The translations under genes and the position numbers were made by a program. A stretch of 64,000 nt of DNA, taken from assembly GCF_025642115.1 (NCBI RefSeq), contig NZ_CP106753.1, forward strand, positions 3,185,501 to 3,249,500. The letters are read 5' to 3'. The notes under the pieces are model-generated. The model searched no databases. It saw only the letters and a program-made list of their open reading frames with translations, and was not told the origin of the DNA. This document shows positions 37,489 through 46,775 of this stretch, piece by piece. The DNA is from Chitiniphilus purpureus (GTDB taxonomy: Bacteria > Pseudomonadota > Gammaproteobacteria > Burkholderiales > Chitinibacteraceae). Each line of letters starts with the position of its first letter. Position 1 is the stretch's first letter.

Positions 37489-38439
37489 GTGTCTGATCTT
37501 CTGAAAACCATCGATGCCCGAACCAAGCTCGCCGGCACCAACAAGCTTGAGATCCTGCTGTTCACCCTGGGGGTGGATCAACGTTCCGGCCGGCGTGAGA
37601 ACTTTGGCATCAACGTGTTCAAGGTGCGCGAAGTGATGCGCACGCCCGATATCACGCAAGCGCCGGAAATGCCTTCGTCGGTCGAAGGCATGGTCAGCCT
37701 GCGCGGCGTGCTGGTGCCAGTGGTCGACCTTGCCAAGTATGCCGGCGTCAGCAGCGACACCCGTCCCGGGATCATGATCGTCACCGAGTATAACGGCCAT
37801 ACCCAGGGCTTCCTGGTCGAGGCGGTCGACACGATCCTGCGGCTGGACTGGTCTTCGATGCGCGTGCCGCCCGATATGCTGCTCACCCAGATGGGCGGCC
37901 TTGTCACTGCGGTGACCGAGCTTGAGAACGGCAAGCTGGTGATGATGCTCGACGTGGAAAAGGTGCTGGCCGAGACCACCCAGACCGCCGACGACATCGA
38001 TACCTCGCTGGTGGTGCAGAACCGCAATTTCTCGGAAAAGAACATCTTCTTCGCGGACGATTCGACCGTCGCACGCCGCCAGATCAGCCAGACGCTCGAT
38101 GCGATGGGCGTGCGCTATCAGTATGCGATCAACGGCAAGCGCGCCTGGGATGAGCTGCAGCGCATCGCGCAATCGGCGGCGCTGCAGGGCAAGGAGGTCC
38201 GGGACTTGGTGCACCTGCTGCTCACCGACGTCGAAATGCCCGAGATGGACGGATACATGCTCACCAAGCTGCTCAAAAGCGATCCGCGCTTTGCCGGGAT
38301 TCCGGTGCTGATGCATTCGTCGCTCTCCGGCGCCTCCAACCAGAAGCTTGGGCAGTCGGTGGGCGTGGATGGCTATGTGTCCAAGTTCGAGCCGCACAAG
38401 CTGTCCCAGATGATCGCGAGCTTCCTGCTCAAGGAATGA
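37489..38439 (+). CDS. cheV: CheV, CheW-receiver coupling protein (first of two tandem copies)
   Basis: 316 residues from a GTG reading VSDLLKTIDARTKL, chosen because TGGAG stands seven bases upstream and because the sister gene aligns from the same point. It has a CheW domain (NFGINVFKVREV near residue 42; VEGMVSLRGVLVPVVDLAKY) followed by a receiver with FFADDSTVARRQI and TDVEMPEMDGYML (phospho-Asp). Compared with its neighbour it has a six-residue insertion in the first CheW loop (VDQRSGRREN). CheV couples receptors to CheA and can act as a phosphate sink. No cheW gene is in the window. Confidence 0.94.
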   Translation: MSDLLKTIDARTKLAGTNKLEILLFTLGVDQRSGRRENFGINVFKVREVMRTPDITQAPEMPSSVEGMVSLRGVLVPVVDLAKYAGVSSDTRPGIMIVTEYNGHTQGFLVEAVDTILRLDWSSMRVPPDMLLTQMGGLVTAVTELENGKLVMMLDVEKVLAETTQTADDIDTSLVVQNRNFSEKNIFFADDSTVARRQISQTLDAMGVRYQYAINGKRAWDELQRIAQSAALQGKEVRDLVHLLLTDVEMPEMDGYMLTKLLKSDPRFAGIPVLMHSSLSGASNQKLGQSVGVDGYVSKFEPHKLSQMIASFLLKE

Positions 38440-38485
38440 ATGCCGCCAGCCTGCCAACCAAGCCACATTCAAGAGCGTGACCATC

Positions 38486-39415
38486 ATGCAAGCCAATCTG
38501 CTCGAAAGCGTGGATGCCCGCACCAAACTGGCGGGCTCCAACAAGATGGAAATCCTGCTGTTCTCGCTGGGCACCCGCGAGATCTTCGGCATCAATGTCT
38601 TCAAGGTACGCGAAGTTTCGCAGACCCCGAAGATCACCAAGACGCCCAATATGCCGCTGGGTGTGGAAGGGGTGATCTCGCTGCGGGGCAATATCATTCC
38701 GGTGATCTCGCTCTCGAAGTTTGTCGCCACGCAGGAAAAGCCATCCAGCGACGCCAACAGCACGATGATCGTCACCGAATTCTCCAAGCATACCCAGGCC
38801 TTTCTCGTGCATGAGGTGGACCGGATCATCCGAGTGGATTGGGACAAGGTGCGCGCCCCGGAAGCGATGCTGGCCGGCAACCAGGCACTGATCACGGCGC
38901 TGACGGAGCTGCCGGACGGCAAGCTCGTCTCCATCCTGGACGTGGAGCAGATCCTTTCCAGCGTGATCGGCGAACCGGTGATACCCGACCTGCCGAGCAC
39001 CCATGTCAACCCCGAGTCGTTCATGTTCTTCGTCGACGATTCGATGGTGGCGAGAAAAGAGATCGTCAGCGTGCTCGACAAGATCGGCATCAAGTACTAC
39101 CAGGCCAACAACGGCAAGGAAGCCTGGGACAAGCTGCAGAACCTGGCCAACCGCGCAGTCCACGACGGCGAGCTGCTCAAGGAAAAGCTCAAGATGATCC
39201 TGGTGGATGCCGAAATGCCGGAGATGGATGGCTACGTGCTCACCAAACACATCAAATCCGATCACCGCTTCAGTGGTATTCCGGTGGTCATGCATTCCTC
39301 CCTGTCTTCCAACGCCAATCGGGCCATGGGTGCGAGCGTCGGCGTCGATGCTTATGTGGCAAAATTCGACCCCGTAATCCTTGCCGACACCGTGACGCCG
39401 TACGTTGTCAGCTAG
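38486..39415 (+). CDS. cheV: CheV, second tandem copy
   Basis: 309 residues from the ATG reading MQANLLESVDARTKLAGSNKMEIL; an in-frame GTG three codons upstream is possible. It has the same CheW-receiver layout as the preceding gene: IFGINVFKVREVSQTPKI, VEGVISLRGNIIPVISL, then receiver with FFVDDSMVARKE and VDAEMPEMDGYVL. Strong similarity between the two (DARTKLAG, KMEILLF versus KLEILLF, and FGINVFKVREV) points to duplication followed by divergence. It sits 46 bp after the first cheV. Confidence 0.94.
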   Translation: MQANLLESVDARTKLAGSNKMEILLFSLGTREIFGINVFKVREVSQTPKITKTPNMPLGVEGVISLRGNIIPVISLSKFVATQEKPSSDANSTMIVTEFSKHTQAFLVHEVDRIIRVDWDKVRAPEAMLAGNQALITALTELPDGKLVSILDVEQILSSVIGEPVIPDLPSTHVNPESFMFFVDDSMVARKEIVSVLDKIGIKYYQANNGKEAWDKLQNLANRAVHDGELLKEKLKMILVDAEMPEMDGYVLTKHIKSDHRFSGIPVVMHSSLSSNANRAMGASVGVDAYVAKFDPVILADTVTPYVVS

Positions 39416-39468
39416 CATAAAACCGATTCAAGTCGCGCGCTTCGGGCGCGTGGATGGAGTTCCAAGAT

Positions 39469-39858
39469 ATGGCAGATAACAATATGCGTTTTCTCGTGGT
39501 GGACGATTTTTCCACCATGCGTCGCATCGTCCGCAACCTCCTGAAGGAACTTGGCTTCTCCAATGTGGAAGAAGCCGAGGATGGGCAGGTTGCGCTGCAC
39601 AAGCTGAAAAACACGCCCTACGACTTTGTCGTGACCGACTGGAACATGCCGAACATGACCGGCATCGAATTGCTGCGGGCGATCCGCGGTGATGCGCAGC
39701 TCAAGCACCTTCCGGTATTGATGGTTACGGCCGAGGCCAAGAAAGAGAACATCATCGAGGCCGCGACCGCAGGCGCCTCCGGCTATATTGTCAAGCCGTT
39801 CACCGCAGCGACCCTCGACGAGAAGCTCAAGAAGATCTTCTCGAACCTGAATAAGTAA
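39469..39858 (+). CDS. cheY: CheY, chemotaxis response regulator
   Basis: 129 residues from the ATG reading [18 protein letters not shown] lies 11 bases upstream. The CheY residues are all present: Asp12 and Asp13 ([11 protein letters not shown]), phospho-Asp57 ([10 protein letters not shown]), Thr87 (MVTAEA), Tyr106 (SGYIVKPF) and Lys109. It is the messenger from CheA to the FliM switch. The cheZ gene follows after 29 bp. Confidence 0.97.
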   Translation: MADNNMRFLVVDDFSTMRRIVRNLLKELGFSNVEEAEDGQVALHKLKNTPYDFVVTDWNMPNMTGIELLRAIRGDAQLKHLPVLMVTAEAKKENIIEAATAGASGYIVKPFTAATLDEKLKKIFSNLNK

Positions 39859-39887
39859 AGCAGCAGCAAGGCTCAAGGAGGCCGCAC

Positions 39888-40655
39888 GTGAGCGATCAAG
39901 CCCTCAACAGCGGAGATTCCGCCGAACTCGAAGCCCTGTTCGACAGCATCGTGCAGGCACAGCACGAGGACGACCCACCGGCGTCCGGGACACCGGGGAC
40001 GACGGCGCAGGCAGCGACTCCGGCAAGGAGCGGAAGCGTGGAAGAGCTTTCCGAACCTGCCCGTACGATGTTCTCGCAAATCGGGCAACTCACGCGCAAG
40101 CTGCACGATACGCTGCGCGAGCTGGGGCTCGACAAGTCGCTGGAACAGGCGGTTTCGCAGATCCCGGATGCGCGTGACCGCCTCAGCTACGTGGCGACGA
40201 TGACCGAGCAGGCGGCCGAGCGCACGCTGAATGCGCTGGACGCAGCCCGGCCATTGCAGGACCAGATCGCCAACGGCTCACGTGCGCTGAGCGCCGATTG
40301 GGACAAACTGTTCGCCAACCAGCTGTCAGTCGAGGAATTCAAGGCCCTGGTGCAAAGAACGCGGCAACACCTCAAGACATCGGTTGAACAATCCGACCAG
40401 ATCAACAGCCAGATGCTGGAGATCATGATGGCCCAGGACTTCCAGGATCTGACGGGCCAGGTGATCAAGAAAGTGCTGCTGATGGCCAAGGACATGGAAA
40501 GCCAGCTGCTGGAATTCCTGCTTGCCTTCTCGCCACAGGGAACGCGGCACGACGATGGCCTGCTGGCAGGCCCGGTGATCAATGCGGAGGGCCGTACCGA
40601 TGTGGTGACGAGCCAGGAGCAGGTCGACGATCTGCTTGAAAGCCTGGGTTTTTGA
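39888..40655 (+). CDS. cheZ: CheZ, CheY-phosphate phosphatase
   Basis: 255 residues from a GTG with AAGGAG nearby. The long helical hairpin and the catalytic segment MMAQDFQDLTGQVIKKV (with the Asp and the Gln that enters the CheY active site) are clear, as is the C-terminal CheY-binding helix QVDDLLESLGF. Residues about 20-45 are a low-complexity Thr/Ala-rich segment. The 3' end is followed closely by cheA, whose ATG lies 50 bp beyond the stop. Confidence 0.95.
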   Translation: MSDQALNSGDSAELEALFDSIVQAQHEDDPPASGTPGTTAQAATPARSGSVEELSEPARTMFSQIGQLTRKLHDTLRELGLDKSLEQAVSQIPDARDRLSYVATMTEQAAERTLNALDAARPLQDQIANGSRALSADWDKLFANQLSVEEFKALVQRTRQHLKTSVEQSDQINSQMLEIMMAQDFQDLTGQVIKKVLLMAKDMESQLLEFLLAFSPQGTRHDDGLLAGPVINAEGRTDVVTSQEQVDDLLESLGF

Positions 40656-40704
40656 TCGAACAGCCACAATACTGGATGTACGGGATGCGCGTACGGAGGC
40701 CAAG

Positions 40705-42558
40705 ATGAGTGACTTTGCCGGCATGGAAGAGTTGCTGCAGGATTTTCTGACCGAAGCGTCGGACCTCTTGTCGGAAGTCGACAACAAGCTGGTCGAGCTG
40801 GAAAAGCGTCCGGACGACAAGAACCTGCTCAACGACATCTTCCGCGGGTTCCATACCATCAAGGGGGGCGCCGGGTTTCTCAATGTCGACGCCATGGTGA
40901 GCCTGTGCCACCGGACCGAGAATCTGTTCGACAAGTTGCGCAACGGCGAGCTCAAGCTCACGCCCGAGATCATGGACAGCATCCTTGCCGCCACCGGCGT
41001 GGTGCGTGAGATGTTCGGTGCCCTGACCCAGGGACGTGTGCCGCAGCCGGCACAGCCCGAGCTGATCGCTGAACTGGATGCCGTGCTGCAGGGGCAGGTT
41101 CCAGCCGCCCCGGTGTCGGCAGCACCCGTTCCCGCGGCGCCGTCCCCAGCGCCGGCCGCCGGCGAGCCCGACTGGCCGGGCCTCTACAATGCGTTGCTCG
41201 ATCACACGTCAGCCACCCCGCAGACGGCGCTGGAGACGGCACCGGTGCAATTGCCTGCCGCAAGCGAATCGGCGCAGGGCCTGCGCCCTGCCACGCCGGT
41301 CAAGAGCACCCCTGCGCCCTCGCAGCAGCTCTCATCCGCCACCCAGGAAACCACGATACGCATCGATACGGTCCGGCTTGACCAGGTGCTCAATCTTTCC
41401 GGCGAGATCGGCCTCACCAAGAACCGGCTGACCACGCTGCGTTCCGACATCATGTCGGGCAAGATGGATTCGTCCACGCTGAAGGCGATGGATGAGGCAA
41501 TCAGCCAGCTCGACCTACTGGTCAGCGATCTGCAGAACGCGGTGATGAAGACGCGCATGCAGCCGATCGGCCGGCTGTTCCAGAAATACCCACGCTTGGC
41601 CCGCGATCTGGCCCGGCAGTTGGGCAAGGATGTGGAACTTGTCATCAGCGGTGAGGAAACCGAGCTTGACAAGACCATGATCGAAGACCTGAACGACCCG
41701 CTGGTGCACCTGGTGCGCAATGCGGTCGATCATGGCGTCGAAACCACCGAGGAACGCGTGGCGACCGGCAAGCCGGCCAAGGCGGTGGTCGAACTGTCTG
41801 CCACCCAGGTGGGCGACCATATCCTGATCGAGATCACCGACGATGGCCGTGGCATGCGCCCCGATGTCATCCGCAAGAAGGCAGTCGAGAAGGGCCTGAT
41901 CGACATCGAGAGCGCCAACAGTCTTGATGACAAGCAGAGCCTGCAACTGATCTTCCTGCCCGGCTTTTCGACCAAGGACCAGATTTCCAGCGTATCCGGC
42001 CGTGGCGTCGGCATGGATGTGGTCAAGACCAATATCCAGAAGCTCAACGGCCGGATCGACATCCAGTCGGTGGCCGGTGAAGGATCGCGCTTCTCGATCT
42101 CGCTGCCGCTTACGCTGGCCATCCTGCCGGTACTGGTGGTCAAGGTGTGCAACCAGCCTTTCGCCGTGCCGCTGGCCATGGTGCGCGAGATCATCACCAT
42201 CCGCAGCGAACAGGTCCAGGAGGTATCCGGGCGCGCCACCATCGTGGTGCGCGACGAGATCCTGCCGGTGAAGTCGCTGGCCGCGCTGATCGGCTGGCAG
42301 GAAACCCAGGTGCCCCTGTTCGGCGTGCTGATGCAGTCGGCCGAGCACTCCTTCATCCTGGCCGTGGACAGCTTCGTCGGCCGCGACGATGTGGTGATCA
42401 AACCACTGCAGAACATCCGCCCACGCGGCGTGGCCGGCGCCACGCTGTCCGGAGACGGGTCGGTGGTGCTGGTACTGGATATGGAGGACCTGCTTTCGTC
42501 GTCCAATGCGGATACTTCGGCAGTGAAGACTTCGCGCCTGACCGAACCGGCAGCTTGA
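40705..42558 (+). CDS. cheA: CheA, chemotaxis histidine kinase, apparently without a P2 domain
   Basis: 617 residues from the ATG reading MSDFAGMEELLQDF, an in-frame longer start being inside the cheZ end region. P1: Hpt with phospho-His50 in RGFHTIKGGAGFL. Then about 100 residues rich in Pro and Ala, where other CheA proteins have the CheY/CheB-binding P2 fold. Then P3 dimerisation (LDQVLNLSGEIGLTKNRLTTL), P4 kinase (LVRNAVDHGVE, DDGRGM, FLPGFSTKDQISSVSGRGVGM in pieces) and P5 CheW-like domain. P2 loss lowers phosphotransfer rate in model systems but is tolerated. The partner CheB here lacks a receiver, and two CheV proteins are encoded upstream. Confidence 0.95.
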   Translation: MSDFAGMEELLQDFLTEASDLLSEVDNKLVELEKRPDDKNLLNDIFRGFHTIKGGAGFLNVDAMVSLCHRTENLFDKLRNGELKLTPEIMDSILAATGVVREMFGALTQGRVPQPAQPELIAELDAVLQGQVPAAPVSAAPVPAAPSPAPAAGEPDWPGLYNALLDHTSATPQTALETAPVQLPAASESAQGLRPATPVKSTPAPSQQLSSATQETTIRIDTVRLDQVLNLSGEIGLTKNRLTTLRSDIMSGKMDSSTLKAMDEAISQLDLLVSDLQNAVMKTRMQPIGRLFQKYPRLARDLARQLGKDVELVISGEETELDKTMIEDLNDPLVHLVRNAVDHGVETTEERVATGKPAKAVVELSATQVGDHILIEITDDGRGMRPDVIRKKAVEKGLIDIESANSLDDKQSLQLIFLPGFSTKDQISSVSGRGVGMDVVKTNIQKLNGRIDIQSVAGEGSRFSISLPLTLAILPVLVVKVCNQPFAVPLAMVREIITIRSEQVQEVSGRATIVVRDEILPVKSLAALIGWQETQVPLFGVLMQSAEHSFILAVDSFVGRDDVVIKPLQNIRPRGVAGATLSGDGSVVLVLDMEDLLSSSNADTSAVKTSRLTEPAA

Positions 42559-42637
42559 AATAACGAGATAAGCACCGGGGTGATGCTGCCCGCTTGCCCC
42601 TGAAACCACGCCATCGCACCGCCCGCAGGATTCGAAG

Positions 42638-43858
42638 ATGACGCAAGAACACGCCTATATCGGCCGCCAGCCCATACTCAACCGACAGCAACAGATCATT
42701 GGCTATGAATTGCTGTTCCGCCTGGACAAGCAGGCCACCACCGCCGAGTTCTCCAGCGACATGCAGGCCGGCACCAATGTGCTGGTCAACACCATCTCCA
42801 ACATGGGTACCGACTGGCTGGTCGGCAGCAAGCTCGCCTTCATCAACGTGGCCGAGTCCATGCTGGAGAGCAACTTCCTGGAACTGCTGCACCCTCAACG
42901 GGTGGTGCTTGAAATCGTCGAGACCACCTCGGCCACGCCCGAGCTCTTGACCCGCATCAAGGACCTGCGCAACCAGGGGTTCGGGATCGCGCTCGACGAT
43001 TTCGTGCTGGCCCAGCACACACTGCCGTTCATGGAGTTCGCCAACTACATCAAGCTTGATATCCAGCTGTTGGGCCTGCCACAGGTGCCAACGCTGTCCA
43101 AGGAGCTGCGCAAGTACCCGGTGCTGCAGGTGGCCGAAAAGGTCGAGACCAAGGATGAATTCAAGCAGTGCCTCGACATCGGGCTTGACTGCTTCCAGGG
43201 CTTCTACTTTGCGCACCCGGAAACCCTGTCGGCCAAGGTGATCAATCCGAGTTATGCCAATATCCTCAACCTGCTGAACATGCTGCGCAACAACGCAGAG
43301 ATCCGCGAGATCGAGAATGCGCTCAAGCGGGATGTGGCGCTGTCATTCAAGTTGCTGCGCTACATCAATTCGGTCGGCTTTGGGCTGTCGTGCGAGATCC
43401 AGTCCTTCCGCCACGCAGTGACCATCCTTGGCTACCAGAAACTGTATCGCTGGTTGACGTTGCTGCTGGTGACCGCCGGGGCGGAAAGCGGGTCGCCCCC
43501 TGCCCTCTTGAAGACCGCAGTCACCCGCGGTCGTCTGGTGGAGCTGCTCGGCAGCCATCTGCTGGATGGCCAGGACCGCGACAATCTCTTCATCGTGGGC
43601 ATGTTCTCGCTGCTGGATGTGCTGCTCGACATGCCGATGGACCGCATCATGGAAACGCTGATCCTGCCCGACAGCATCAGCGATGCGTTGTTGGCACGCA
43701 GCGGCATCTACGGGCCGTTCCTGGAACTGGCCGAGGCCTGCGAGGACCCGGATATGAGCGAGGTGCCACGACTGTGCGAGCAGCTGCAGATCACGCCGGA
43801 AATGCTCAACCGCGCGCATGTGCAATCGCTGGCCTGGGTCGAGGAGCTGGGCGTCTAG
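42638..43858 (+). CDS. EAL-HDOD (YuxH-like) signalling protein
   Basis: 406 residues. The N-terminal EAL-like domain has IGRQPILNRQQQIIGYELLFR in place of the canonical EALLR stretch, FINVAE, LEIVET, IALDDF, IKLDIQ and AEKVET, so most metal and catalytic acids remain but the canonical AEGVE Gly is Lys. The C-terminal half is an HDOD domain (NALKRDVALSFKLLRYINSV and HAVTILGYQKLYRWL). In Pseudomonas and Xanthomonas such proteins affect motility and c-di-GMP signalling. It follows cheA by 79 bp and ends at a strong terminator, so it belongs to the chemotaxis transcript. Whether it cleaves c-di-GMP is undecided. Confidence 0.9.
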   Translation: MTQEHAYIGRQPILNRQQQIIGYELLFRLDKQATTAEFSSDMQAGTNVLVNTISNMGTDWLVGSKLAFINVAESMLESNFLELLHPQRVVLEIVETTSATPELLTRIKDLRNQGFGIALDDFVLAQHTLPFMEFANYIKLDIQLLGLPQVPTLSKELRKYPVLQVAEKVETKDEFKQCLDIGLDCFQGFYFAHPETLSAKVINPSYANILNLLNMLRNNAEIREIENALKRDVALSFKLLRYINSVGFGLSCEIQSFRHAVTILGYQKLYRWLTLLLVTAGAESGSPPALLKTAVTRGRLVELLGSHLLDGQDRDNLFIVGMFSLLDVLLDMPMDRIMETLILPDSISDALLARSGIYGPFLELAEACEDPDMSEVPRLCEQLQITPEMLNRAHVQSLAWVEELGV

Positions 43859-43891
43859 GAACGCAGCGCCTGGCCACATCGGCTGCTCCCA

Positions 43892-43923
43892 AACAAAAAC
43901 CCCGCCGCGGCGGGGTTTTTGTT
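43892..43923. terminator. Strong bidirectional terminator after the chemotaxis run
   Basis: A 32-bp perfect palindrome: core CCCCGCCGCGGCGGGG flanked by five A's and five T's. It serves both the EAL-HDOD gene and the convergent lipoprotein gene. Confidence 0.95.
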
Positions 43924-43943
43924 GAATTGAATCAAGGCTGGCC

Positions 43944-44576
43944 TCAGTTGGCGAACTGCGTGGTCTCCACCACGTTCCAGCCCTTGCCGCGCCCTTCCAC
44001 ATCGTTCTTCAGCTGCGCATCGCCGACCTTGGTCACGATCTCGGCAAACTTGGGATACTGCGCCAGGATGTCCGGGTTGGTCTGCCAGCCCGCGGGATTG
44101 GCCACCTTGTAGGTGTAGGTGACGGTATGCCGCTGGTAGTTGGCGGTCTGCTCGGCCACCTTGTCCTCGACCACCTTGTCCACTTCCAGCGTGCCGCTGC
44201 AGAAACCGGGACCGGCAGGCTCGGTCAGACCGGTGTAGTAATTGGTGCCTTCCTCGGTCACGTTGAACTGCACCTTGCCGGCCTCACCTTCCACCGGTGC
44301 CACCTTGACGAGTCCGGCCTTGACCAGCGCGGCGAGTTGCGCGCCATTGGGTTCGGTCAGCGCTTCATACTTTTCGTCGACCGGATCGCCAAAGCGCACC
44401 GGCACCGGAATGCAGGTCTTTTCAGCAGTGCTGAGGTATCCGTTGATCGAACTGATGAGTTCCTTCTGATCCACCGCCGCTTTGGGTGCCTCATCACCGC
44501 TTTTGCCGCAACCGGCCAAGCCCAGCGCGCCCAGGGCGGCGATCAAGGCCAATGTCTTCGTCGTCCACATTTGCAT
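43944..44576 (-). CDS. Putative lipoprotein of unknown function
   Basis: 210 residues from the ATG reading MQMWTTKTLALI, chosen because GAGAGG stands seven bases upstream; another Met two codons on is possible. Lipobox LGLAGC puts the lipid on Cys23, followed by GKSGDE. I do not recognise the mature part. Its features are a region with EKTCIPVPVRFGDP (a Cys that may pair with the Cys in GPGFCSGTLEVDKV) and a repeated beta-strand pattern ending in YTYKVANPAGWQTNPDILAQY. It is probably periplasmic, of a conserved hypothetical type. It stands alone, convergent with the chemotaxis operon. Confidence 0.85.
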   Translation of the reverse strand: MQMWTTKTLALIAALGALGLAGCGKSGDEAPKAAVDQKELISSINGYLSTAEKTCIPVPVRFGDPVDEKYEALTEPNGAQLAALVKAGLVKVAPVEGEAGKVQFNVTEEGTNYYTGLTEPAGPGFCSGTLEVDKVVEDKVAEQTANYQRHTVTYTYKVANPAGWQTNPDILAQYPKFAEIVTKVGDAQLKNDVEGRGKGWNVVETTQFAN

Positions 44577-44702
44577 CGGGGGTCCTCTCCAAGTAAGCGT
44601 GCATGGCGCACCAAGCAACAGGGCAATAGAGGATAACATCGACGCTGGGCGATGACACCAGGGCGACCCCATAAACTTACAATTTAATCTGACGTACGCA
44701 GC

Positions 44703-45101
44703 TTAGGCAGTCGGCTCGAATGTCATGGCAACCGAGTTGATGCAATAGCGCTCGCCGGTTGGCGCCGGGCCATCGGGAAACACATGACCCAGATGGGCAT
44801 CGCAACGGGCACAGCGCACTTCGGTACGTACCATACCGTGGCTGTAATCCGGAACCCGGATGATCGCCCCGGGCTGTGCCTCCTCCCAGAAGCTCGGCCA
44901 GCCGCAGCCGGCATCGAACTTGGTATCGGAATGGAACAGCAAGGCTTGGCAGCAGACGCACAGATAATCACCCTGTGCATTGCGCAGGTAATGCTCGCCG
45001 GAGAACGGGCGCTCGGTGCCTGCTTGCCGGGTCACCCGATATTGTTCGGGGCTCAGCTGGGCCCGCCATTGTTCATCGCTTTTTGCAATCTTGTCGCTCA
45101 T
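44703..45101 (-). CDS. msrB: MsrB, peptide-methionine (R)-S-oxide reductase
   Basis: 132 residues from the ATG reading [12 protein letters not shown], with GGAG nine bases before. The zinc ligands are the two CxxC pairs ([10 protein letters not shown] and [17 protein letters not shown]); the catalytic Cys is in RYCINSVAM, and a second Cys in DAGCGWPSF is the likely resolving residue. The enzyme repairs methionine-R-sulfoxide in cytosolic proteins using thioredoxin. The gene is alone here, not fused to msrA. Confidence 0.97.
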   Translation of the reverse strand: MSDKIAKSDEQWRAQLSPEQYRVTRQAGTERPFSGEHYLRNAQGDYLCVCCQALLFHSDTKFDAGCGWPSFWEEAQPGAIIRVPDYSHGMVRTEVRCARCDAHLGHVFPDGPAPTGERYCINSVAMTFEPTA

Positions 45102-45131
45102 CCTGGCTTGCTCCATCCATGGCATGTCGTA

Positions 45132-46775
45132 TCAGATGGGGGCGCCAAGCCGCTGGCGCAATGCGCCTTCCAGCGCCGCAACAGCGGCAGGCCAATCGCC
45201 CGGGCGCGGTTGTCGGAACAGGCGCAGGCTGGGATACCACGGGCTGTCCTCGCGCGCCAGCAGCCAGCGCCAATCGGCGTCGAAGCGACTGACCAGCCAC
45301 ACCGGCCGCCCCAAGGCCCCGGCCAGGTGCGCGATCGAGGTGCAGGCGCTGATCACCAGATCGAGCCCATCCAGATAGGCGGCGGTATCGGCAAAATCGC
45401 GCCAATGGGCACTGGCGTCGTGCAGTGTGAAGCCGGCGGCCCGCGCCTGCTCGGCCTTGCCTTGCTGCAGGTTGTGCCAGGTGATGCCGGGCAGGTGGGC
45501 CAGATTGCGCAGCAAACCAAGCGGGACGGTGCGCTGGATGTTGTCGGCCTGCCCGGGATTGCCGGTCCAGCACAGCCCGATGTTCAAGCCCGTGCCGCGC
45601 ACGGCTGGCGCGCCCCCTTCCGGGGTGCGCAGATAAGGGACGGGGAAGGTGCGCAGCATCGCTTCATCGACCTGCAGCGTGGCGGCCAGGGACATGATGG
45701 GCACGCAGTGGGTGAACGTCGCCGGGTCCGGCAGGTGGTCGCAGACAGTCACCCCATCCAGACTGGCGGCCATGAGGCGTGCCATGGCCGGCGGACAGGC
45801 CAGCGTGACCGTGGCGAACCGCGCCTGCAACTGCGGTACGAAGCGGGCAAACTGCAGCAGATCGCCGTACCCCTGCTCGGAAAACACCAGCAGCCGGGCC
45901 GTCGCCGCGACCGCCTCACCGTGCCAGCGCGGCAGCGGCACGGTCGGCGGGGTCACGCCACAGGCCGCCCAGCGCGCCTCGTAGCCGATCCAACCTTCAC
46001 GCCAGCGCCCGTGCAACAGATCCAGCGTGCCCAGGGCATAGCGTGGCAGCGGCGTATCACTCAACGCCAACGCCTGCCGGTACGCCGCCCGTGCGCCCTC
46101 CCAATCCCCCAGCGCCCGCCGGCAGCCACCCAGGTTGTGCCAGGCATCGGCATGGCCGGGCGCGCGTGCGAGCACGGCTTCGAACGTGGCCAGCGCCTCG
46201 GTCATCTCGCCGTGCTGGCGTAGCAGGCAGCCCAGGTTGTACCGGCTTTCCAGATGATCCGGCGCCGCGTCGAGCGCTGCCAGGTAGTGCGCCTTGGCAG
46301 CCTCTGGCGCATTGTTGTCCCGCAGCAGATTGGCCAGGTTGTAGTGGGCCGGCGCGTAATCCGGAGCCAGTTGCAATGCACGCTCCAGCTCGGCGCGTGC
46401 TGCGGCGGTTTCGCCCAACGTGCGCAGCACATTGGCCAGGTTCAGCCGCAGCGCGGGCGACCGGGGATCGAGCGCAACCGCGCGTGCAAGCGCCGCACGT
46501 GCCGCCACAGGATCGCCCAGTCGCGCACAGGCCTGCCCCAGCGCCGCCCAGCCGTGCGCTTGCCCCGGGGACTCACGCAGCGCAGGCTCCAGCAGTGCAC
46601 GCGCCGCGGCCGATTCGCCGGCACGGGTGGCGGCGATGCCGCAGGCCAGCTGCAATGGCAGCTGCCGCGGCCAGCGGGCGAGTGCCTCGTCATAGTGCCG
46701 ATACGCAGTCATCCAGTCGCCGCCTGCCTCGGCCGCCCCCGCGCGTGCCACCGCCGGATCGTTCCGCCAGCTCAT
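45132..46775 (-). CDS. TPR-repeat protein with C-terminal GT-B glycosyltransferase-like domain
   Basis: 547 residues from the ATG reading MSWRNDPAVARAG. Around residues 10-245 there are about seven tetratricopeptide repeats (A-x-Y-x-x-A-L-x-x-x-P pattern, for example YAPAHYNLANLLRD and HADAWHNLGGCRRALG). The C-terminal part has GT9/GT41-like motifs: NIGLCWTGNPGQADN and TSIAHLAGALGRPVWLVSRF followed by DWRWLLAREDSPWYP. Such proteins often glycosylate surface or flagellar proteins, but substrate and sugar cannot be told from sequence. The start overlaps the hydrolase stop by 4 bp, so translation is coupled within the pldA operon. Confidence 0.9.
   Translation of the reverse strand: MSWRNDPAVARAGAAEAGGDWMTAYRHYDEALARWPRQLPLQLACGIAATRAGESAAARALLEPALRESPGQAHGWAALGQACARLGDPVAARAALARAVALDPRSPALRLNLANVLRTLGETAAARAELERALQLAPDYAPAHYNLANLLRDNNAPEAAKAHYLAALDAAPDHLESRYNLGCLLRQHGEMTEALATFEAVLARAPGHADAWHNLGGCRRALGDWEGARAAYRQALALSDTPLPRYALGTLDLLHGRWREGWIGYEARWAACGVTPPTVPLPRWHGEAVAATARLLVFSEQGYGDLLQFARFVPQLQARFATVTLACPPAMARLMAASLDGVTVCDHLPDPATFTHCVPIMSLAATLQVDEAMLRTFPVPYLRTPEGGAPAVRGTGLNIGLCWTGNPGQADNIQRTVPLGLLRNLAHLPGITWHNLQQGKAEQARAAGFTLHDASAHWRDFADTAAYLDGLDLVISACTSIAHLAGALGRPVWLVSRFDADWRWLLAREDSPWYPSLRLFRQPRPGDWPAAVAALEGALRQRLGAPI

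Noticed and set aside
37408..39093. 561-codon open frame opposite the two cheV genes
   Set aside because: It spans two real genes and their spacer on the other strand; low-complexity composition and no domain.
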